Assembly: GCA_944332105.1 (NCBI GenBank) | Contig: CALVJI010000024.1 | Location: forward strand, 1 to 13,761 | DNA length: 13,761 nucleotides | Origin: an uncultured Bacilli bacterium | Lineage (GTDB): Bacteria > Bacillota_I > Bacilli_A > RF39 > UBA660 | Direction of reading: 5' to 3' | Shown here: positions 7,696-13,761 of the stretch, in pieces | Position numbering within the stretch: the first letter of the stretch is position 1 | Layout of the letters: the number at the start of each line of letters is the position of its first letter | Notes under the pieces: model-generated | Databases searched by the model: none | Seen by the model: only the letters and a program-made list of their open reading frames with translations | What the model was told of the DNA's origin: nothing | Position numbers and translations under genes: made by a program

Positions 7696-8303
7696 TTTTC
7701 TTCCCCTTTCAATAATTGTACTAAAAGTTTACATGTCTCTTCATACATGACTTCATAATCATATTCTGGATGTTGATGATAGATCATTTCGTGACTGTAA
7801 TCGTCAACGATATGAATAAACAAATGAATTTTTTCTTTACTATGAGATAAGTTTATTTTTTTCAACCGAAGTTGTTCATCAATTTTGGCGGTTGCTTCTA
7901 ATTCGTTTTGACTAAAAATTTGGGCAATTTCTTCATCTAGGCAACACATGCTTAAAAGTTCTTGATGGGCATTACAGGAAAGTCTTTGGGTTTTTACAGA
8001 TTCTTTTAAGACTAAAGATACTACTTCTTCTAAAGATATATCTTGACTGGCAAATTTGATAAAGGCATCGACCATGGGAAAGCAAATGTTTTTTAAGTGT
8101 CTTTTAGCGCCTTCGATAAAGATAGCTTTTTTATCTTTAAAATATTGATAGATACAGCCAGTTGAGACTCCCGCATATTTAGCGATGTCAATAGAACTGA
8201 CATTATGAAAGCCTTTTTCACACATTAAAGCAAAGCCTTGATCGATGATTTTATCTTTTTTTTGAATACTTGTTTTTTTAATAGGTTTTCTTACCGTACT
8301 CAT
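7692..8303 (-). CDS. TetR/AcrR-family transcriptional regulator
   Basis: This is a one-component repressor of 203 residues. The N-terminal DNA-binding helix-turn-helix spans about residues 15-62 (SSIDIAKYAGVSTGCIYQYF is the recognition part). The C-terminal ligand domain is unassigned. That domain is rich in possible metal ligands: Cys110, His113, Cys120, Cys121 and a His cluster (160, 164, 171, 176, 178). Because it is coupled to a CDF exporter and upstream of copper genes, it may sense metal or drug stress and control this operon; this is inference. The start is taken at the ATG at 8303, which has AGGTGAG just upstream inside the last codons of gpmA. The in-frame GTG at 8312 is part of that Shine-Dalgarno sequence. 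Confidence 0.85.
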   Translation of the reverse strand: MSTVRKPIKKTSIQKKDKIIDQGFALMCEKGFHNVSSIDIAKYAGVSTGCIYQYFKDKKAIFIEGAKRHLKNICFPMVDAFIKFASQDISLEEVVSLVLKESVKTQRLSCNAHQELLSMCCLDEEIAQIFSQNELEATAKIDEQLRLKKINLSHSKEKIHLFIHIVDDYSHEMIYHQHPEYDYEVMYEETCKLLVQLLKGEEK

Positions 8304-8304
8304 T

Positions 8305-8994
8305 TTACTCACCTAACTTTTCTTTGCCACAGATTTTGCCTTCACTATCTATATCATAAATCCAAGGCATACCAAGAGGAATTTCTAAATTCACAATATC
8401 TTCATCGCTAATATTTTCTAAATATTTTACTAAGGCTCGTAAGCTATTGCCGTGGGCTACGACTAACACATTTTCATTATTTTTTAAATGGGGAACAATT
8501 TCTTTTTCATAAAAGGGTACGACTCGTTTGATCGTATCTTCTAAACTTTCTCCTAAAGGTAATTTTTCTTTTGGAACGTCTTTGTATAAGGGATCTTTCT
8601 GTGGATTACGTTCGTCCATCTCGGTAAGCATGGGCGGACGTTTAGCAAAACTACGACGCCACAACTGCACCTGTTCTTCACCATATTTTAAGGCCATCGC
8701 TTCTTTATTTAATCCTTGCAATGCTCCATAATGTCTTTCATTTAATTCATAAGCTTTTACTACAGGCACTGATTCATTCATTTCTTTTAAAATGTATTCT
8801 AATGTATGAACAGCTCTTTTTAAAACAGAGGTAAAAGCAATTTGAAAATCCATCTCTTTATTTTTTAACAGTCTTCCTGCTTCTTGTGCTTCATGGATTC
8901 CCTTGATCGATAAATCTACATCGGTCCATCCAGTAAAAAGATTTTTTTTGTTCCACACACTTTCACCATGTCGTACTAGTACTAATTTAGCCAT
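8305..8994 (-). CDS. gpmA: 2,3-bisphosphoglycerate-dependent phosphoglycerate mutase
   Basis: This glycolytic and gluconeogenic enzyme interconverts 3- and 2-phosphoglycerate through a phosphohistidine. It has 229 residues, typical of GpmA. Visible motifs are VRHGES (catalytic His9), FTGWTDVDL (20-28), TSVLKRA with Arg60, ELNERHYG with the acid Glu86, and VAHGNSLRAL with the second His181. The full lid region (about 100-140: WRRSF, RPP, DPLYKD) marks a true mutase rather than a short phosphatase relative. GAGGGA precedes ATG by about 5 bp. It sits 9 bp after the Fe-S scaffold gene and is followed after 1 bp by the TetR gene, an unusual place for a glycolytic gene. Confidence 0.95.
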   Translation of the reverse strand: MAKLVLVRHGESVWNKKNLFTGWTDVDLSIKGIHEAQEAGRLLKNKEMDFQIAFTSVLKRAVHTLEYILKEMNESVPVVKAYELNERHYGALQGLNKEAMALKYGEEQVQLWRRSFAKRPPMLTEMDERNPQKDPLYKDVPKEKLPLGESLEDTIKRVVPFYEKEIVPHLKNNENVLVVAHGNSLRALVKYLENISDEDIVNLEIPLGMPWIYDIDSEGKICGKEKLGE

Positions 8995-9003
8995 AATTGT
9001 CCC

Positions 9004-9921
9004 TCACTTTAAAAAACCTTTAATGATTGCTTCTTCTGCTTCTTTTTCTCTAAGACCTAAACTCATTAATTTCATAAGTTGTTCGCCTGCGATTTTACCA
9101 ATGGCTGCTTCATGAATTAAATTGGCATCGACATTTTTAGCATAAATTTCTGGAATAGCTTTTACTTTTCCCGACTCTTTTAAAATTGCATCACATTCTA
9201 CATGGGCATAACATTTACTATTGCCTGTAATGTTCGAAATAAATTCTTGATAGGAATTTTCTGTCGCGACACTTCTTGAAGTAACATGAGTACTTGCATT
9301 TTCGCCATTTAGTTCTATTGTGAATATGGTCTTGGCACTTTGCGTTTTATCTGTCAATATTTTTTCATTAATTTGTAGAGTCGTGTCTTCTTCTAAAAGT
9401 GCTTTTGTTTCTCTTAAGGTATCATCGACCCCTTTTATTTGAGAAGTATCCATAGTCATGCTTGAGCCTTTTTTCATGTATATTTCTGTTACGGGATTTA
9501 ATATTTTTTGCCCTGTACCTACTCCCTCACCATAATGTTTTTCAACATATTTTACTTTGGCATTTTCTTCTAGATAAAAGCGGTGAATTCCATCATGCTC
9601 TGTGTCGTTATGTAGATCATTATGAATACCACAGCCCGCTAGAATAATTACGTTGGAGTTTTTCCCAATATGAAAGTCATTATACACAACATCTTTTAAC
9701 CCACTTTCTGTTAAGATTACAGGAATATGAACAATACCTAAAAGTGTATTTTCTTTGACATATACATCAATTCCTTTATTATCTTCTTTTGGGACAATAT
9801 CAATATATGGGTTGTTTTTACGTTTTACGCTCTGGCCGTTTTTTCGAATGTTGTAGGCATCTTTTTCTGTAAATTTTTCATCACTAATGGCTTCTAGCAG
9901 TTTTTCTTCTTGTTCATTCAT
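9004..9921 (-). CDS. sufB: SufB/SufD-family Fe-S cluster scaffold, SMS type (SmsB-like)
   Basis: This protein is the scaffold partner of SufC for building Fe-S clusters in the cytosol. At 305 residues it is much shorter than E. coli SufB (about 495) and close to the archaeal and anaerobe-type SufB of the two-gene minimal system, called SMS in recent work. Visible conserved blocks are AGCGIHNDLHNDTEHDGIH (95-113, Cys97 and several His), EKHYGEG (127-133), QIKGVDDTLR (161-170), SRSVA (215-219), Cys237/His240/Cys243 (CYAHVECDA) and HEAAIGKIAGEQ (270-281), which holds the Glu and His next to the SufB core site. AGGGA lies 6 bp before ATG and the sufC stop is 1 bp upstream. No sufS, sufU or second sufBD gene is adjacent. 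Confidence 0.9.
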   Translation of the reverse strand: MNEQEEKLLEAISDEKFTEKDAYNIRKNGQSVKRKNNPYIDIVPKEDNKGIDVYVKENTLLGIVHIPVILTESGLKDVVYNDFHIGKNSNVIILAGCGIHNDLHNDTEHDGIHRFYLEENAKVKYVEKHYGEGVGTGQKILNPVTEIYMKKGSSMTMDTSQIKGVDDTLRETKALLEEDTTLQINEKILTDKTQSAKTIFTIELNGENASTHVTSRSVATENSYQEFISNITGNSKCYAHVECDAILKESGKVKAIPEIYAKNVDANLIHEAAIGKIAGEQLMKLMSLGLREKEAEEAIIKGFLK

Positions 9922-9922
9922 T

Positions 9923-10630
9923 CTATTCCCTACCTTTCATGCAACATTTTGGTTCAGATAAAATCATTTGTAGCATTTCTTCTTTTGAACCAATTTTCTT
10001 AATTTTTCCTTGTTCTAACAAAATAATTTCATCGGCAATTTTTAAAATACGTTCTTGGTGAGAGATCACTAAAGTAATACCTTTACTTGTCTTTTCTAAG
10101 TCTTTAAACACTTCTGTCAAGTTTTGAAAACTCCAAAGATCTATACCGGCTTCTGGCTCATCAAAAATGGCTACTTTAGGATTTCTAGCTATTACAGTCG
10201 CGATTTCAATGCGTTTTAGTTCCCCACCAGATAAAGAGGAATTTATCTCACGATCAACATATTCTTTCGCACATAATCCGACTTTTGATAAAAGAGCACA
10301 AGCTTCTTTTTTCTCGATTTTTTTACCTACTGAAATCGTAAGTAAATCATATACGGTTAAGCCTTTAAAGCGAACAGGTTGTTGGAAGGCAAAACCAAGT
10401 CCTAATTTAGCTCTTTCATCCACACTTAATGCGGTTATATCTTGATTATTTAAAAGAATCGTACCGCTGTCTGGCTTTGTAATGCCCATGATAATTTTGG
10501 CTAATGTACTTTTTCCTGAACCATTTGGTCCTGTAATTACGTAAAACTTTTCTTCATTTAAAGTTAAACTTATATGATCAAGGATTTTTTTATGATCTCT
10601 TGTAAAACATATATCTTTTATTTCTAACAT
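9923..10630 (-). CDS. sufC: SufC-type ATPase of the Fe-S cluster assembly complex
   Basis: This soluble ABC ATPase powers the SufB-type scaffold. It has 235 residues: Walker A GPNGSGKST (34-42), Q-loop FQQP (82-85), signature LSGGELKR (133-140), Walker B with VAIFDEPEAGID (153-164, catalytic Glu159) and switch His191. DEPEAGIDLWSF is, from memory, typical of the SMS-type SufC. The start is placed at the ATG at 10630, which has AAAGGA 8 bp upstream and gives the usual MLEIKD opening; an in-frame ATG at 10651 has no ribosome binding site and falls inside a palindrome. A Cys-Cys pair near the C-terminus (229-230) is unusual. First gene of the operon. Confidence 0.93.
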   Translation of the reverse strand: MLEIKDICFTRDHKKILDHISLTLNEEKFYVITGPNGSGKSTLAKIIMGITKPDSGTILLNNQDITALSVDERAKLGLGFAFQQPVRFKGLTVYDLLTISVGKKIEKKEACALLSKVGLCAKEYVDREINSSLSGGELKRIEIATVIARNPKVAIFDEPEAGIDLWSFQNLTEVFKDLEKTSKGITLVISHQERILKIADEIILLEQGKIKKIGSKEEMLQMILSEPKCCMKGRE

Positions 10631-10635
10631 ATAAT

Positions 10636-10659
10636 ATATCCTTTCTAACATGAAATAAA
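10636..10659. promoter_or_regulatory. Palindromic site in the sufC leader (candidate operator)
   Basis: ATGAAAT-AA-ATTTCAT at 10640-10655 is a perfect inverted repeat with 7-bp arms. With one mismatch the symmetry extends to 10-bp arms (10636-10659). It lies between the predicted transcription start (about 10668) and the Shine-Dalgarno of sufC, a normal place for a repressor site. A weak RNA hairpin is the alternative. No regulator can be named from sequence. Confidence 0.5.
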
Positions 10660-10674
10660 TTTCATATTAATTTT

Positions 10675-10703
10675 ATTATAAACATATCTTATAGAAACGT
10701 CAA
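10675..10703 (-). promoter_or_regulatory. Promoter of the sufC operon
   Basis: Read on the minus strand: -35 TTGACG (10698-10703), a 17-bp spacer, and a consensus -10 TATAAT (10675-10680). The predicted start is near 10668, giving a leader of about 38 nt before the sufC ATG. It is the strongest promoter on this strand and probably drives sufC through copA. Confidence 0.85.
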
Positions 10704-10710
10704 TCTATAC

Positions 10711-10739
10711 TTTTCATTTTGTCGTTTTTTTGTTAAAAT
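10711..10739 (+). promoter_or_regulatory. Promoter of the tRNA-Arg gene
   Basis: -35 TTTTCA (10711-10716), a 17-bp spacer, and an extended -10 TGT-TAAAAT (hexamer 10734-10739). The predicted start is about 2 nt before the mature tRNA 5' end. Its -35 is only 7 bp from the -35 of the divergent sufC promoter. Confidence 0.6.
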
Positions 10740-10747
10740 ATGTGTAT

Positions 10748-10822
10748 GTCCTCTTAGTAAAATGGATATTACAAGACCCTCCTAAGGTTTAGTTGTAGGT
10801 TCGATTCCTACAGGGGACACCA
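10748..10822 (+). tRNA. tRNA-Arg (anticodon CCU)
   Basis: The full cloverleaf is present. The acceptor stem GTCCTCT pairs with AGGGGAC (one G-U pair), the D stem is GTAA/TTAC, and the anticodon stem is AGACC/GGTTT with loop CTCCTAA (anticodon CCU, reads AGG). The variable region is 4 nt, and the T stem GTAGG/CCTAC encloses TTCGATT. Discriminator A and an encoded CCA follow. No duplicate of its 3' end, as would mark an integrated element, is seen in the window. Confidence 0.96.
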
Positions 10823-10831
10823 GTAGAAAAT

Positions 10832-10856
10832 AACTCTCGTATTTACGGGAGTTTTT
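10832..10856 (+). terminator. Rho-independent terminator of the tRNA gene
   Basis: Stem AACTCTCG/CGGGAGTT (8 bp, one G-U) with loop TATTTA is followed by a T-run at 10852-10856. It begins 10 bp after the tRNA CCA end, so the tRNA is a single-gene transcript. Confidence 0.9.
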
Positions 10857-10897
10857 ATATGATTAAAATTTCTTTTTGTTTTCACTAAAAACTAAAC

Positions 10898-10926
10898 TTT
10901 ACATTTAAAATTCTATCCTGTAAAAT
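10898..10926 (+). promoter_or_regulatory. Promoter of the 416-residue orphan gene
   Basis: -35 TTTACA (10898-10903), a 17-bp spacer, and -10 TAAAAT (10921-10926) with TG directly before it. The predicted start is about 10933, only some 16 nt before the ATG, so the leader holds little besides the Shine-Dalgarno sequence. Confidence 0.75.
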
Positions 10927-10948
10927 ACTAAAAAAACAGGTGATAATT

Positions 10949-12199
10949 ATGTACAAATATTATTCCGAATTAGAAAATCCAAAAAATTTCAAAATTTTTC
11001 TGGAACAAGTTAGTTCTACCGAAACCACTTCAAAATATATTTTTGATAGAAAAGTTTCTAACGAGCTTTTTTCTAAATATTCTATACTTTTTCAACAGTT
11101 AAAATTTTTACACAAACTTATTCAAGGTTGGGCATATCAAAGGTACATACAATCTAATATTACTGCTGAAGAATTTCTTTTTCTTGAAAGGTGTGAAGAA
11201 GAACAAACTTTTGAAAATATATTACAAATTCTTTCTAATCCTAACCTAAATGATATAAAATTTTTATTAATAGATTACTATAATTTTGCTCAATTTTTTA
11301 TATCTTTATTTCCAAACTTTCAAAAGTTCTTAAATGAAATAAGTATGAATCTATCGCATGCCATTTCTGATATCAATCGACTCGAATGTATCCTTATTCC
11401 TTCAAAAGATAAGATTGTAGAATGCTGTATGTCCGATGCATGGTTTATTACTCCTCATGGTTACCTATATAATACTGGAGTTGCTCATAAAGAAGGAAAT
11501 TTAACCTATTCATTTTGGGATATTTTTGAAAGATTAAAAAATGAAAAAAATATTTCTTGCAAAGAAAATTATAGCGAAAAAATTAAAGATATTCTTACAC
11601 GTGGATTTGTTAGTGAGGTCGAATATCAAGCTTATGCAAATTCGATTTATAAGTTACCCACTATATATACTTCTGAAATTCAAAAAGCAATAGAAAGTTT
11701 ACACAGTATAAGAAAATTTAATGTTGAAAGTATCTCCGGAAAATCTCGTTCTAAAAATGGGACTTTATCAAGTATTGAAAGGAGCTATCAACCAAATATT
11801 GTTAAATTAACAATTGGATTTTTAGATGCGAAATTGAGTTTGTATCGTTCCTTTGAAAAATTAAATGGTTCTAACAGGAAAGCTGAACTTGGCAAAAAAA
11901 TAGAAGAATGCACTTTAAAATGTAAGGAAGAACTTCTAGTTAGATTTTCTGGTTTTCATAAAATTGAGAGTTGTGAAAAGAAAATTACAACTGCATCTTT
12001 ATATGGAATTCGCAATTTTAAAGAATATTTAGACAAAGGTTGGAATTTATACATTGTACCGAGTATTGGATATGACAGAATATTAGATGAGATATTCGAA
12101 ATGGATTTGAATGAATATTTTATTTCAAATTTTTTAGATGAAGAATTAAAAATTTATAAGGGAAAAGGGAAAGTTTTAATTCGAGATAAAAATTGTTAA
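10949..12199 (+). CDS. Protein of unknown function, 416 residues
   Basis: I do not recognise this family. The protein appears soluble: no signal peptide, no convincing membrane helix, rich in Lys, Glu, Ile, Phe and Tyr, and probably mostly helical. Segments that look structured enough to be conserved are CCMSDAWFITPHGYLYNTG (about 160-178), RGFVSEVEYQAYANSIYKLP, RSYQPNIVKLTIGFLDAKL, VRFSGFHKIES and LYGIRNFKEYLDKGW, with a C-terminal GKGKVLIR. No P-loop, nuclease, protease or helix-turn-helix motif is visible. ATG at 10949 is chosen because AGGTGA lies 5 bp upstream; the in-frame GTG at 10940 is part of that site. It is the only intact protein gene on this strand, has its own promoter and lies just beyond a tRNA gene, so it may be an acquired single gene; this is inference. 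Confidence 0.8.
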   Translation: MYKYYSELENPKNFKIFLEQVSSTETTSKYIFDRKVSNELFSKYSILFQQLKFLHKLIQGWAYQRYIQSNITAEEFLFLERCEEEQTFENILQILSNPNLNDIKFLLIDYYNFAQFFISLFPNFQKFLNEISMNLSHAISDINRLECILIPSKDKIVECCMSDAWFITPHGYLYNTGVAHKEGNLTYSFWDIFERLKNEKNISCKENYSEKIKDILTRGFVSEVEYQAYANSIYKLPTIYTSEIQKAIESLHSIRKFNVESISGKSRSKNGTLSSIERSYQPNIVKLTIGFLDAKLSLYRSFEKLNGSNRKAELGKKIEECTLKCKEELLVRFSGFHKIESCEKKITTASLYGIRNFKEYLDKGWNLYIVPSIGYDRILDEIFEMDLNEYFISNFLDEELKIYKGKGKVLIRDKNC

Positions 12200-12248
12200 C
12201 TTATAATCTTTTAAATAATTTTAAAATTTACTTTTCTTTTTATTATTG

Positions 12249-12279
12249 AAAAAATCTAGTGCTTTTTTTAACACTAGAT
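12249..12279 (-). terminator. Rho-independent terminator of the right-edge surface-protein gene
   Basis: On the minus strand the stem ATCTAGTG/CACTAGAT (12254-12279, 8 perfect base pairs, 10-nt loop) is followed at once by six T. It starts 9 bp after the stop codon of the minus-strand gene. On the plus strand only a weak T-rich stretch follows, so it serves the converging 416-residue gene poorly, if at all; the 90-bp gap between the two genes shows no other stem with G/C pairs. Confidence 0.88.
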
Positions 12280-12288
12280 CATTATCTT

Positions 12289-13761
12289 TTATGCGGTTTT
12301 TACGATGTAAGGATCATTCGAGGTCCCAATCCCAGATTCTATTTCGACAGTAGAGGCTAGATTTATAACAGGCCTTACGCCAAAATTTATTATTGCCCAA
12401 AAATCACTTATATTTCCATCTGATCTTTCAGCATATACATTGGCCGATGCATCTGCTGCATAGAAAAAACGAGGTGTCATTGTCCAATAGTCTTCTGAAG
12501 AGTAAGTATAAGACAGTCTATTTAAATAACCAGCGGATAAACCACCTAACATAAGCTCATCTGTTGTAATTAATCCTATTGGATAAGTTAAAGCTTGGTT
12601 ACCGTCTTCATTTTCTACTGTAAATAAATCATTTTGCTGTGGACAAACTAAAGTTGGATTATGATTGATATATCTTCCATATCCTCCAAAGCTTGTATTT
12701 GATGCTGTACTTACTCCATCACTTCCACTATAAATACTTCGATCATTACAAAATCCTGAGTCGGCTATATACTGTTCAAGATTTTTATTTACAATGTTGC
12801 TTACATACCAATTATCTAATATTGTTTTTATAGATGAATCATTTTTATTGGCATGGGTTAGTTCATAACTTGTATTAAATGTACCACCATACATGTAACC
12901 TACATATCCTGGATTGTTTCTTGTACTATTAAAAGCATTTGTCTGGATTTGTAGTCCTGTTCCTGTTGCATTAACATTGGTTCCTGCATAAAGTAAACGT
13001 ACAGAACCATCGCCATTTTGCCGAATGATTCGCCAGTAATATCCAGCAAATTGAACATAGTTATTACTTACACTTCCACGATAGTAATAACACTTGCCAT
13101 CTTGGTCTTCCGTCATGTATAAACCTCGATCGGATTTATCACTTTCTTGCTCACTTTGAGTATAAGCATAAGCAGTCATTCGATATACTCTTGTTTTAAT
13201 GGAAGTCCCACCAACCCCTATACGAGTTTCGTCAGTGCTTGTTGCTGAGACAATTTGATACATTGTTGTACAATTTGATACAACGTGATACGTTGTAATT
13301 AAATCACTTGAATTCGTACTTAGACCCGCATTACAAAAATAATATTTAGTTTCACCGTCATAATCTAACGTTGTTGGATCTACATAGGATAAATTTCCTA
13401 TCGTATATTGTCCGCTCTTGCCATTAAAAGTATAACTTGTTCCTATTCTTGGTAAAATGTTTTCATTTGTTAAATTGGCTGCAATTCCTCCTGTGCCAAC
13501 TAGGCTTGGATGAGGCATCGTTAAGGCCCTTCCAACTGTACCATTTGCATGATTTTCTGTCCATTCAATTATTGGAGCTGTTTTTGTAAAGTCTGGAGCT
13601 TGTTTGGCTTCGATTTGTTGTTTGGCTGCTTCTACTGTTGAGGATTGATACTCGTTTACTAACATGGCATCGGCGAGTGTTTTGAATCCTTGGTCTATTG
13701 GACTATAGTTTGTTATTTTTGCTTCTATTCTTATTTTTCCTTTTAAACTTGTATTAAATAC
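12289..13761 (-). CDS. Large surface protein, C-terminal part, with a GYYWRII...VRPVINL domain; runs off the window
   Basis: The reading frame stays open to the last base of the window, so the N-terminus is missing; 490 residues are visible and the ATG at 13665 is internal. The first about 50 visible residues (IRIEAKITNYSPIDQGF) read like the end of a pilin- or Ig-like region. A variable spacer rich in Thr, Ser and Asn with paired Cys follows. The rest, from about residue 213 (GLYMTEDQDG, YYYRGSV, AGYYWRIIR, DGSVRLLYAG) through YWTMTPRF to GVRPVINL (about 461-468) and GTSNDPYIV at the end, matches a module I recall from many gut Firmicutes surface proteins, often labelled DUF6273-like; its function is unknown. 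Extracellular location is inferred from composition and family, not from a visible signal peptide. Confidence 0.8.
   Translation of the reverse strand, partial: VFNTSLKGKIRIEAKITNYSPIDQGFKTLADAMLVNEYQSSTVEAAKQQIEAKQAPDFTKTAPIIEWTENHANGTVGRALTMPHPSLVGTGGIAANLTNENILPRIGTSYTFNGKSGQYTIGNLSYVDPTTLDYDGETKYYFCNAGLSTNSSDLITTYHVVSNCTTMYQIVSATSTDETRIGVGGTSIKTRVYRMTAYAYTQSEQESDKSDRGLYMTEDQDGKCYYYRGSVSNNYVQFAGYYWRIIRQNGDGSVRLLYAGTNVNATGTGLQIQTNAFNSTRNNPGYVGYMYGGTFNTSYELTHANKNDSSIKTILDNWYVSNIVNKNLEQYIADSGFCNDRSIYSGSDGVSTASNTSFGGYGRYINHNPTLVCPQQNDLFTVENEDGNQALTYPIGLITTDELMLGGLSAGYLNRLSYTYSSEDYWTMTPRFFYAADASANVYAERSDGNISDFWAIINFGVRPVINLASTVEIESGIGTSNDPYIVKTA
13250..13297. repeat. Short direct and inverted repeat cluster inside the surface-protein gene
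   Basis: ACAATTTGATACA occurs at 13250-13262 and again at 13270-13282, 20 bp apart. The second copy runs into the perfect inverted repeat TACAACGT-GAT-ACGTTGTA (13279-13297). Because 20 is not a multiple of three, the two copies are read in different frames (VSNC and MYQIV). Confidence 0.7.

Noticed and set aside
10167..10445. Plus-strand 92-codon ORF opposite sufC
   Set aside because: Antisense shadow of the SufC ATPase motifs; no start signals.
10630..10651. Upstream ATG giving sufC seven extra residues
   Set aside because: No ribosome binding site, it lies in the palindrome, and the ATG at 10630 has AAAGGA at good spacing and the usual family N-terminus.
10748..10822. tRNA 3' end as attachment site of an integrated element carrying the 416-residue gene
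   Set aside because: No second copy of the tRNA 3' end and no integrase gene in the window.
12254..12279. Bidirectional terminator shared by the converging genes
   Set aside because: A clear T-run follows only on the minus strand; on the plus strand the stem is followed by mixed sequence.
1..13761. CRISPR array or riboswitch
   Set aside because: No regularly spaced repeat series with unique spacers was seen, and leaders of the main genes are too short (about 15-40 nt) for a structured riboswitch.

Overview
The window looks like chromosome from a low-GC, Gram-positive-type anaerobe, most likely an uncultured gut Bacillota (Bacilli / Erysipelotrichia-like). The DNA is very AT-rich and the ribosome binding sites are strong AGGTGA or AAAGGA types. 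TGA is used as a normal stop (Fe-S scaffold gene and TetR gene), so this is not a Mycoplasma-type code. The surface proteins are of kinds common in gut Firmicutes. The assignment is inference; there is no marker gene for a firm placement.

Layout. Bases 1-80 carry two near-identical 21-bp direct repeats resembling the end of an IS21-type insertion sequence. Bases 126-912 hold the wreck of one AAA ATPase/DUF4143 gene: its C-terminal half lies on the minus strand with a frameshift, and an internal part lies inverted on the plus strand with another frameshift. It ends at a perfect 30-bp palindrome (911-940). Next comes a minus-strand gene for a membrane-anchored surface transglutaminase-like protein (1003-2640) with its own promoter, then an ABC-F ATPase (2759-4378).

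Bases 4450-10630 are a tightly packed minus-strand operon, read in the order sufC, sufB (a two-gene SMS-type minimal Fe-S assembly system), gpmA (phosphoglycerate mutase), a TetR regulator, a zinc-type CDF exporter with a C-terminal His6 tail, a small HMA copper chaperone and the Cu(I) P-type ATPase copA. Gaps are 1, 9, 1, -4, 14 and -8 bp, so one transcript from the sufC promoter (TTGACG-17-TATAAT) probably covers all seven. The likely common theme is protection of Fe-S assembly from thiophilic metals: copper and zinc attack Fe-S clusters and are exported by the same transcription unit.

Back-to-back with the sufC promoter is the promoter of a plus-strand tRNA-Arg(CCU) gene (10748-10822), which ends in a clear terminator. 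Next on the plus strand is a solitary 416-residue protein of unknown function (10949-12199) with an excellent promoter of its own. The right edge (12289-13761) is the C-terminal part of a minus-strand surface protein that runs off the window and ends in a strong terminator.

The points most worth following up are the inverted and decayed ATPase with a palindrome at its break, the Fe-S/metal-export operon with a palindromic leader site, and the orphan 416-residue gene.
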